Shown here piece after piece: positions 28,063 through 35,434 of a stretch of DNA of 56,236 nt. Source of the stretch: Nanobdellati archaeon (GTDB taxonomy: Archaea; B1Sed10-29; JAGVWA01); contig JAGVWA010000004.1 of the NCBI GenBank assembly GCA_018304505.1, positions 1-56,236 of the forward strand. Reading direction: 5' to 3'. Position 1 is the stretch's first letter. Each line of letters opens with the position of its first letter. The position numbers and the translations under genes are program-made. The notes under the pieces were generated by a model, which ran no database searches, had not been told where the DNA came from, and worked only from the letters and a program-made list of their open reading frames with translations.

Positions 28063-28618
28063 CAACCCCATGGGCATGGGCTTTTATTATGAAGGGGTCC
28101 TTTTTTAGTCTTGTTAGGTAGTCTTTTTCCGAGAGCACGATTGGTATTATTGGTAGCCCGCGCGCATGTTTTTGATTGATCTCGGAAATGATTTCCTTTT
28201 TGTTTTGCGCGATTTCGTTATTTGGGAGAACAATGAGTAAATCGATGTCGCTTTGCACTGTAGCTTGCTTTTCAGCAACACTGCCGATTAAGATAATTGA
28301 GGTTATATTGTGTTTTCTCACCAGTGACGCTGCTGTCCTCTTTGCCTCGGTTTCGTAGGTGTTGGTGAGGCCTTTGAATAAGTGTTTGAGGGTCTTTACT
28401 AGAAAGTGTTCTTTGTTTATGGAGTACTGTTTTGTTTTTCCGATTCTGTGCATCTTGATAAGGCCAAGCTGGGTTAGCTCTTCGCCTTGTCTGCTTATCT
28501 CTGGCAGGGATGCGTGCGCTTCTTCTGCTAGTGCCGAAGTTGAATAAGTTTTTCCATTAACAAGGACAGAGAGCAGTCTTATCTTGACTTTGCTTCCTAG
28601 CACGTTATCTATGTACAT
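28028..28618 (-). CDS. HTH-nucleotidyltransferase (MNT-like)
   Basis: N-terminal ArsR-like HTH; IILIGSVAEKQATVQSDIDLLIVL (GSx10DxD). Confidence 0.8.
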   Translation of the reverse strand: MYIDNVLGSKVKIRLLSVLVNGKTYSTSALAEEAHASLPEISRQGEELTQLGLIKMHRIGKTKQYSINKEHFLVKTLKHLFKGLTNTYETEAKRTAASLVRKHNITSIILIGSVAEKQATVQSDIDLLIVLPNNEIAQNKKEIISEINQKHARGLPIIPIVLSEKDYLTRLKKDPFIIKAHAHGVVLHGKKPKRFG

Positions 28619-28676
28619 TTTATCACATTTAGGATTTCCTAAGTTATTTTAGGTTTTCCTAAATATAAGGGTTTCG

Positions 28677-29012
28677 GTGTCGCAGCGCGACATGGCTGTA
28701 AAAGTAGGTCTCTTGCAAACTGAGGTAATCCATTACCCAAATTTGAAGACAATATTAGAGGTAGAGGAAGTGCTGAAAAACGCTGATGGGCTAATGAATA
28801 AAGCGCAAATAAAAAAGGCATTGCCTAAGGACATCATGCACCAAACCCTCAACGTAATCTTGGGTTATCTGGAACAAAGTGGCAAAATTCTGGTGCCAGA
28901 GAAGGGGGTTCTATGGACATACAACCCGAGCAAGAAACTAAGAATGGGCCCGATGTGCCGGAAGTCCTCGGTTCGAATCCGAGCAGCCCCATACTGTATA
29001 GCCAGTCGTTGA
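28677..29012 (+). CDS. Small wHTH-like protein, C-terminus running into tRNA-like sequence
   Basis: KTILEVEEVLKNADGLMNKAQIKKALPKDIMHQTLNVILGYLEQSGKILVPEKGVLWTYNPSKKL. Confidence 0.5.
   Translation: MSQRDMAVKVGLLQTEVIHYPNLKTILEVEEVLKNADGLMNKAQIKKALPKDIMHQTLNVILGYLEQSGKILVPEKGVLWTYNPSKKLRMGPMCRKSSVRIRAAPYCIASR
28967..28991 (+). other. tRNA 3'-end fragment (T-arm plus acceptor 3' strand)
   Basis: CTCGG-TTCGAAT-CCGAG-CAGCCCC-A with no matching 5' acceptor GGGGCTG upstream. Confidence 0.6.
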
Positions 29013-29058
29013 TTGTCGAACGAAACTTTTTATATATACGCGTGGCTAAAAAAATAAT

Positions 29059-29379
29059 ATGTGGGACAGGAAATCCTGGGAAACTGGGGAAAAGCTGCCA
29101 AAGGAAGTTGAAGACGCAATGCTAATGAGGCCAATGATTGTTTACAAAGGCGTGCGTTATTACCCTGGGAAGGGGGACATGGTTTTTGATGACGACAATG
29201 CGGTGCACAAGGTGTTTGACGGTTTCTTAGGTTATGACCTGACGAAACTCAGAAAGGAAATCGCGAGGCAGGAAAACGACTGGCGCCAGGGCATGGAAAT
29301 TTTCCCAGGCATGGCGCAGGAATTCAAGGAATTGGCAGACGCAGCAGCAGTGATTGCCAGCCCAGCAGGCAAGATTTAG
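29059..29379 (+). CDS. Small Met-Trp-initiated protein
   Basis: MWDRKSWETGEKLPKEVEDAM; TATA CTTTTTATATATAC. Confidence 0.65.
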   Translation: MWDRKSWETGEKLPKEVEDAMLMRPMIVYKGVRYYPGKGDMVFDDDNAVHKVFDGFLGYDLTKLRKEIARQENDWRQGMEIFPGMAQEFKELADAAAVIASPAGKI

Positions 29380-29403
29380 GTTTTCCTAAATATGAATCTT
29401 ATG

Positions 29404-29682
29404 CTAATAGATTTTGTCGTGGTGGCCAAAATCATAGAATTTAACATGGTCTTTTGATTTTTCATACTTGAAGATCATGACAAAACTCTTCATTATGTGC
29501 ACACGCTTAAGGGCTTGCAGTGGATTGCGTAAGTTTTTGTATCTCTCTATGTCTTCACTTGTCACGATTTCTTCAATTTTCTTCATTGTTGCGTCGTAGG
29601 TCTTTCTATCTTTCTTGTATAATTTCTTAAGTTTTTCCTTCATGGCTTGTTCTATTGAAAAGTCACGCGGTTTCAATCTCAT
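29404..29682 (-). CDS. RelE-like toxin
   Basis: ALKRVHIMKSFVMIFKYEKSKDHVKFYDFGHHDKIY; pairs with upstream antitoxin. Confidence 0.65.
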   Translation of the reverse strand: MRLKPRDFSIEQAMKEKLKKLYKKDRKTYDATMKKIEEIVTSEDIERYKNLRNPLQALKRVHIMKSFVMIFKYEKSKDHVKFYDFGHHDKIY

Positions 29683-29908
29683 CCCTCAAAGAGTTTACAG
29701 AGCGGTATTTATTGAACTTGCCTTTCTTTTCCAAGTTAAGGATTTTCTTTACAAACTCCGGACGTAGTTCGCGTTCTATGATTTCTTCTCCTGTTTCCAT
29801 TATGATGAATTGGATGGCCTTGTCTTTTGAGGAAAAGCCATAGGCGCTTTTTATAATTCCAACCACTTTGTCGGCATTCCTTTCTAACGTTACAGTTACT
29901 TGGCTCAC
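29663..29908 (-). CDS. RelB-like antitoxin
   Basis: MSQVTVTLERNADKVVGIIKSAYGFSSKDKAIQFIIMETGEEI. Confidence 0.6.
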   Translation of the reverse strand: MSQVTVTLERNADKVVGIIKSAYGFSSKDKAIQFIIMETGEEIIERELRPEFVKKILNLEKKGKFNKYRSVNSLRDEIETA

Positions 29909-30033
29909 AAGATCACCTTTATAGCATTTTATAGTAAATTAATGTATTTTGTAGTATATAATGCTTTTTGTGCACCACATAGGTTTAAGTATAAGAATAA
30001 TGCATATTGTGTGTAAGTTACGAGGGATGACTA

Positions 30034-30447
30034 ATGTGGGATTGTGAAGTTTGGGCCAAGGGACTATATGTGGAGGATCCTAAGGAGGTGCCAGAAAGTG
30101 TATGGGAAGCAATGAGGCAAAGGAACGGGGTAAAGATAGAAGATTACGATAACCTCCGGCGTGAATACACTGCCAGTACATATTACAATGGCGATACAGA
30201 TCTGATCAAGCATTACGATAGCTGGATATATAGGGGTTTTGGGGCAGCACCAACTTTCTTTAGGTGTGTTTCTAGGTATACGGATGGGCCCAATGGCGAT
30301 CACTTAACAAAGGAGAGACGAAAACTGGCAGACCTCGCACGTAAAAAGAATAACGAAGCAAATTCAATTCTTGAATTAGCCGACTGCCCGACAGAGTTCG
30401 TAGAGGTTTTCACACCAGAACGCCTAGCGAGGGTTCTGGGTAGATGA
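30034..30447 (+). CDS. Small Met-Trp-initiated protein
   Basis: MWDCEVWAKGLYVEDPKEVPESVWEAM; SD GAGGGATGACTA. Confidence 0.65.
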   Translation: MWDCEVWAKGLYVEDPKEVPESVWEAMRQRNGVKIEDYDNLRREYTASTYYNGDTDLIKHYDSWIYRGFGAAPTFFRCVSRYTDGPNGDHLTKERRKLADLARKKNNEANSILELADCPTEFVEVFTPERLARVLGR

Positions 30448-30603
30448 TCTGCTTAATTACACTGGTGCATATTGGGACTGGCAACTGCAGCGCAACTTCA
30501 TTTATCAACCACTTTTTTTCTTTTTCCAACTAACGTTTAGTGAAAGCCTTAAATAAATCATGATGCAAATAGAATACTACAAACTTATTAGGGGCGATGA
30601 TTA

Positions 30604-31005
30604 ATGTGGAGCATTAAAGAGTATGATTATAACGAAATTCCAAGACAGCTTTGGGAAGAAATGGAAACAGCAGAATCAGTACTCATATCAGAGGGTGTGG
30701 CGGCACGGTGTACGAGCGTTTTTCCAAACAAGGAGCGCATAATGCTAGCATGGCGGCCAATAGGCCCTGTTGAAATACACACTGATGATGAAAACGGGAA
30801 CCACTTCACCCTTCTGAGACAAGATGTTCTAGAAAGAGCCGAGGAATTCAGATTAAAAAGAAGAGAACAAAGGTCAGCAGGGCTATGGCATGAAGCAGAC
30901 ATATCAGAAGAAAACGCGAAAGCATGCGACAGAAGTTTAGAACTATCTGGGGGGACGCCGGAAAGGCGAGTGCAGCTCGATGATGGCCAGGGCGTTCTCT
31001 ACTAG
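30604..31005 (+). CDS. Small Met-Trp-initiated protein
   Basis: MWSIKEYDYNEIPRQLWEEM...VEIHTDDENGNHFTLLRQDVLERA...ACDRSLELSGGTPERR. Confidence 0.75.
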   Translation: MWSIKEYDYNEIPRQLWEEMETAESVLISEGVAARCTSVFPNKERIMLAWRPIGPVEIHTDDENGNHFTLLRQDVLERAEEFRLKRREQRSAGLWHEADISEENAKACDRSLELSGGTPERRVQLDDGQGVLY

Positions 31006-31036
31006 CTTTTTATGCTATCAAGTCTTTTTCTAAATA

Positions 31037-32680
31037 ATGAAGCCAATAGAAAAAGAAATCTTTGAATTCTGGAAGCAAATCAATCCCGACATAACCTTCA
31101 AGATGGGCCTGAATGATTATGCCGCAACCATGTTCATTCCGTTTACAGAAAACGTTGCAGCGGCAAACAAGCATGTCCAGACCCTAAAAAAACGCACCAA
31201 GGACCCCCGCATTAAAAAATTTCTCGTCGCTATGGAATACTCTTACAAGTACCCGGAGCCAATGGATGGCCCGAACATAATCTTCGGAGTCATTGAAGAC
31301 CACTTAATGAAAGAAGGCATTGACGCAAAACATTTAGAGCTCTTGATAGAACAGTCATACGGCGCACTGGACGCGTACACAGAAGAGTGCTGTCACCTGC
31401 AATGGCCAATAGAAATCCGGATCCTGACGACAAATGCGTGTAATAACTTAATTTCTTTATTGAAAACTATTGAGAAAAACGCGCGCAGTAAACACCTACA
31501 GCAGGACCTGGAAAAACTCATAAACAAAGTCCGGAAGTTCAGGGACGATTACAAGGTAAAAGAAATCAAGCGCGGAGACTTCGGGGAAGTTTACCCAATA
31601 CTGAAGCGGCGCAGCAAGTACATCAACAGAAAAGGGCACTATGCACGCATACTCAAGCACGCGTACGATTACTCTGAAACCCCTGAGCAAATCGAAAACA
31701 AGGCCATGAAATGGCTTGAAGAAGACTTAAAGGCACTTAAGCTGATCAAGAAAAACATTTCCCATATGTACAACTGCAAGAACACAACCAAAGACATTGA
31801 AAAGGAAATCAAGAAACGCACAGGCTTGCCTAGAGCGGATCTCATAGACACTGCGAAGAAGCTCAACAAGCTCCTCAGGCCCATAATGGAAAAGAACTTC
31901 ATCGAAATCAGCAAAACACACAAATCCGAGATAATAGAGACCCCAAGTTACCTGACAACAGTCCTGCCGACAGCCGCATTGACGACCTTCAACAACCTCG
32001 GCAAGGAATTCAAGAACGTGATTTACATTACCACTGACGAGAAAGCAGCGCCAGCAGACTCGATGCCGAGCCTATTGAACACGTTCATTCATGAGGAATA
32101 CGGCCACGGGGTCAACATGAGCAACACAGTTAATGCATACCACAAGAAGAAAATCAGCGTGCTCAGCGTCATTTCAGACTTAGACATTCCAATAACAGAA
32201 GGCATTTCATTCAACAGGGAATATGAAACAATGGCGTACTTCAAGGACCTGCTGATAAAAGAGCTGACAAAGGAAGAGCGGGCTCTGATTCATTTCCTTG
32301 AAAAATTTGGAGGGCTCGAGGAAATAGTCGACTTCATGGAATACGAATTGTACAAGTGGCGTGTCATTAGGTTCCTGAGGGCTATATGTGATGTGCGGGT
32401 CAACACCAACAAGCAGGGCTATTATCGCTTTGTAGAGTGGGCATATCGATTTACGGGCTTAAAGAGGAAGGACGTGTATGACCAAACCTTCTTTTTTATT
32501 GAAACTCCAGGGTATCCTCCAGCATACTCCCTGGCCGGCATGTTCTTGATGGATCTACAACGTAACTCCAATGCACCGTTGAAGAAGATCAATACGTACG
32601 CAGCATCTGTTGGTTTCCCCGGCAAGAGCATCTGGGAAAAGCAGCTTACACAGGAGTTCCCAGCACAGGTTTACAAATAG
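31037..32680 (+). CDS. Putative zinc metallopeptidase
   Basis: TFIHEEYGHGVNMS motif with C-terminal TPGYPPAYSLAG, resembling DUF885-type peptidases. Confidence 0.5.
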   Translation: MKPIEKEIFEFWKQINPDITFKMGLNDYAATMFIPFTENVAAANKHVQTLKKRTKDPRIKKFLVAMEYSYKYPEPMDGPNIIFGVIEDHLMKEGIDAKHLELLIEQSYGALDAYTEECCHLQWPIEIRILTTNACNNLISLLKTIEKNARSKHLQQDLEKLINKVRKFRDDYKVKEIKRGDFGEVYPILKRRSKYINRKGHYARILKHAYDYSETPEQIENKAMKWLEEDLKALKLIKKNISHMYNCKNTTKDIEKEIKKRTGLPRADLIDTAKKLNKLLRPIMEKNFIEISKTHKSEIIETPSYLTTVLPTAALTTFNNLGKEFKNVIYITTDEKAAPADSMPSLLNTFIHEEYGHGVNMSNTVNAYHKKKISVLSVISDLDIPITEGISFNREYETMAYFKDLLIKELTKEERALIHFLEKFGGLEEIVDFMEYELYKWRVIRFLRAICDVRVNTNKQGYYRFVEWAYRFTGLKRKDVYDQTFFFIETPGYPPAYSLAGMFLMDLQRNSNAPLKKINTYAASVGFPGKSIWEKQLTQEFPAQVYK

Positions 32681-32944
32681 TGCCGCTGAAAAAAGCCTCA
32701 GCAGCGCCGTTTTCTGGGCCCATGTGGTCGTAAAATATCTCCCGGATCACTTCATCTAGGGCCTGCTCAATTTCTGGTGTCGCGTGTATTGATTTCAGCA
32801 AGTCAGCCCTCAATGCCGTAATGGCCTCTTTTGAATTATCGCTATCTTTTCGCCAGTTCCTCTTATGTGAGTCAGGGGGCTGTACAACATACTTCCAGCA
32901 GATACATTTATATTGCAGTGTGCTCAGAATCCTCATTGAGTAAC

Positions 32945-33193
32945 ATGTGGCAAACACGAGCGCAGCTGTATAAATCAATCAGGGATGTAGTTACTGAGCC
33001 TGACGGCGACAAGCGGGTAGATGCCCTCTTACGCATGGATCAGACGCTGCGCAGCGAAGCCGATGAATTTAATGAACTCGCAAATTCCCGCGTTTTGGAT
33101 GATGCGGAGTGTGACGACTTGATACGGCTTGTCAGGCAGCAGGAAGTGATTGACGGGTTGCTTAGCATGGAAATTCGCACTACGGGGAAATGA
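32945..33193 (+). CDS. Small Met-Trp-initiated protein
   Basis: MWQTRAQLYKSIRDVVTEPDGDKRV; TATA ACATTTATATT. Confidence 0.65.
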   Translation: MWQTRAQLYKSIRDVVTEPDGDKRVDALLRMDQTLRSEADEFNELANSRVLDDAECDDLIRLVRQQEVIDGLLSMEIRTTGK

Positions 33194-33195
33194 AC

Positions 33196-33498
33196 ATGTG
33201 GGCTACCATAATAAACTATGAGAAATACTGCCACACCTATGGTGGCGAATCAGAGGGGGGGCCACGGCCGCCTGATTTTCTCGCTATTGACGGTACAACA
33301 GAGGGGGACATACTGGTCTTTGAACCGCATGAGAGCACTGTTGTGCGTCAATTCTTAGATGGCGATGATGGCAGGGTAAGAGAGAATTTCTATAGGCACA
33401 TGACAAAGATAAGGGACACACCGCGGGGGTCAAGAACAGCATACGAGATGGGAAGTTTTCTTAGGAGAGAAGCGCGTAAATGCGGGGCACTGATGTAA
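33196..33498 (+). CDS. Small Met-Trp-initiated protein
   Basis: MWATIINYEKYCHTYGGESEGG. Confidence 0.6.
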   Translation: MWATIINYEKYCHTYGGESEGGPRPPDFLAIDGTTEGDILVFEPHESTVVRQFLDGDDGRVRENFYRHMTKIRDTPRGSRTAYEMGSFLRREARKCGALM

Positions 33499-33499
33499 A

Positions 33500-33751
33500 A
33501 TGTGGGCTGACGAAGTATCCATGAAAGAGTATTTTAGTGGGCGGAGCGCTGGAAAATACGTGCGCTTTTTTCCAGTATTTGACGGCTCGAAAAACAGGGG
33601 GGTGGCGCTGACGCCCGCTGATGATGAGCGTTACCAGCAGTTGTCGGGCGAGCAAAAAAAGCAGTTGGGCTTGTCGCTTAACAGAAACGAAGTGGATTTT
33701 ATGCCTCCTGCTAAGTGGGTTAATGATTTCCTTAAAATGCACGGCAAGTGA
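33500..33751 (+). CDS. Small Met-Trp-initiated protein
   Basis: MWADEVSMKEYFSGRSAGKYVRFFP. Confidence 0.6.
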   Translation: MWADEVSMKEYFSGRSAGKYVRFFPVFDGSKNRGVALTPADDERYQQLSGEQKKQLGLSLNRNEVDFMPPAKWVNDFLKMHGK

Positions 33752-33796
33752 GGAATGTAGTTGAAACTTGAGGGGAGATAAGTGTGCGCGAAGAAA

Positions 33797-34015
33797 ATGG
33801 ACTGGCTGGAGCAGCTGAAAAAACACGATCAATACCCGGGTGTGTTTCCGATGCACGCGGGCAACGTCATGGGTTTGACTGAAAAGGAAATCGAAACAGT
33901 ATTGCGATTGTCTAATGAAGACCTCAATAAATTAGAAGAAGAAGTTCTGGCAGGTTTAATGACGCAGGAACAGCTCACCGTGTTTCTAGAAACCAAAATC
34001 ACGCACCGAGAATGA
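33797..34015 (+). CDS. Small acidic hypothetical protein
   Basis: MDWLEQLKKHDQYPGVFPMHAGNVMG; alternative GTG start at 33782. Confidence 0.45.
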   Translation: MDWLEQLKKHDQYPGVFPMHAGNVMGLTEKEIETVLRLSNEDLNKLEEEVLAGLMTQEQLTVFLETKITHRE

Positions 34016-34083
34016 AATTAACCCATGCGAGTTGTATGAATGTTTAAATACAAGTTATGCGCTAATAGTAAGTGGGGTGTACA

Positions 34084-34215
34084 TGGCGCCCGGAGAGGGA
34101 TTTCCGCTATGCGGAAAGCTCAACGAACTGCGTTCGTTGCAGATTTGAACCCTCGTTGCGGCAATGCCGCGCTCGTTTGTAAAACGAGTCCTCTACCCGG
34201 CTAAGGTATCCGGGC
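34084..34215 (-). tRNA. tRNA-Val(UAC)-like gene with insertions in variable loop and T-loop
   Basis: GCCCGGA...TCCGGGC-G-CCA; anticodon arm CTCGT-TTTACAA-ACGAG; T-stem GAGGG...CCCTC split by ~43 nt; TATA-like GCTTATATTG upstream. Confidence 0.65.
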
Positions 34216-34326
34216 GTCATGCATATCTACTATCTTTTGTTCAATATAAGCTTTCCGTAAACCGATTTTAGTGAATTTGAGTTAATTTTGGTTTATTGAT
34301 TCTATTGATCTTACTTGATTTTATTT

Positions 34327-35055
34327 TCAAAACAAGACCAGGCCATCTGCAATGAACTTCAAGCTGACAAGGGCTATGGCCGCCAGGACAAGCCTCTTGA
34401 ACCTTGCTTGAGGGATCCGGTCAACGATTTTTCTGCCGATAAATGACCCAGAAATCGCGAGCAAGAACAATATTGGGATGAAATAGTAAAACTCCTGCGG
34501 AAGAAAGCCCCCGCTGATGTATATTGGAATTCTCGTCAGGTCTACAGCAAGCGCAATGGCGGCGGACGTGGCAATGTAAACTTCTTTTTTCAGGTTAAAC
34601 GCTGTCAGGAACGCCCCCCTGAGCGCGCCGCCTGTGCCAATGAGGCCCGCGAGAAAACCAGAGATAGAGCCGCCAATGACGCTGTTCTTCTTTGTGGCTG
34701 GAAACGATACGCTCGGCTTGAATAGCATTGTTATCGAGTAAAGCAGCAGGAAGATGCCAAGAATGAACTTCAACGTAACCTGGGGGATGCTGTTTACCAG
34801 CAATGCCCCGACGATGGTGAAAACAACAGCGGGTAGGCCAAAGATCATCATTAAGCGCTTGTCAAAGCCGTGCCTGAAAAACGTTATCCTGCCGAGGTTT
34901 CCGAAGACGTGGAAAATCGCGACAAGCACAAGGGCTGTCTGGAAGTCCAGGAAAAAAAGCGAGATCGGCAGGAACAGTGTGGACGAGCCAAAACCGGCTA
35001 TGGTGCCGGCTATTTCAGATGCCAGTGCGCCGAGCCAGAAAAGAGAGCTCACCAT
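34327..35055 (-). CDS. TauE/SafE-family membrane protein
   Basis: Multi-TM, GTIAGFGSSTLFLPI and GLIGTGGALRG motifs. Confidence 0.8.
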   Translation of the reverse strand: MVSSLFWLGALASEIAGTIAGFGSSTLFLPISLFFLDFQTALVLVAIFHVFGNLGRITFFRHGFDKRLMMIFGLPAVVFTIVGALLVNSIPQVTLKFILGIFLLLYSITMLFKPSVSFPATKKNSVIGGSISGFLAGLIGTGGALRGAFLTAFNLKKEVYIATSAAIALAVDLTRIPIYISGGFLPQEFYYFIPILFLLAISGSFIGRKIVDRIPQARFKRLVLAAIALVSLKFIADGLVLF

Positions 35056-35118
35056 AAATGGTGTGACTCATGCAGGGTATAAAAGTTTGTATGGTTGCCT
35101 TACTGGCGTAGCAGGCGT

Positions 35119-35328
35119 TCACTCTTCTTCATCAGAAGGGGGAGTGAAGCCCATTTCTGCAATGCGGCCCTCCGCTTCACGTGCAGCCGCCAATGCATTA
35201 TACACCAATTCCGCGCTTTCTTGATTTGGGGTGTGTCCCATCAGGTATGACGTAACAGTTCGTTCTAATATTGGTGGCCAACCCTGGGCCAGCTGGCCCT
35301 TGCCAGTAGGTTTACTGTTTTCCCACAT
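35119..35328 (-). CDS. Small Met-Trp-initiated protein
   Basis: MWENSKPTGKGQLAQGWPPILE; SD GGGAGATGATTA; TATA ACTTTATAAAC. Confidence 0.6.
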   Translation of the reverse strand: MWENSKPTGKGQLAQGWPPILERTVTSYLMGHTPNQESAELVYNALAAAREAEGRIAEMGFTPPSDEEE

Positions 35329-35434
35329 GTATTAATCATCTCCCACTTTTTGGTATTTAGTGTATTATTAAAGGCGCATTAGTTTATAAAGTTTTCTATC
35401 AAAATTCACTAACTTTTTAATGGTTTTTGTGCTA

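Noticed and set aside
34084-34215. Type II tRNA-Ser or tRNA-Leu interpretation
   Set aside because: The extra hairpin and G discriminator are suggestive, but the anticodon loop reads UAC and the D-arm resembles type I tRNAs; kept as Val-like with low certainty.
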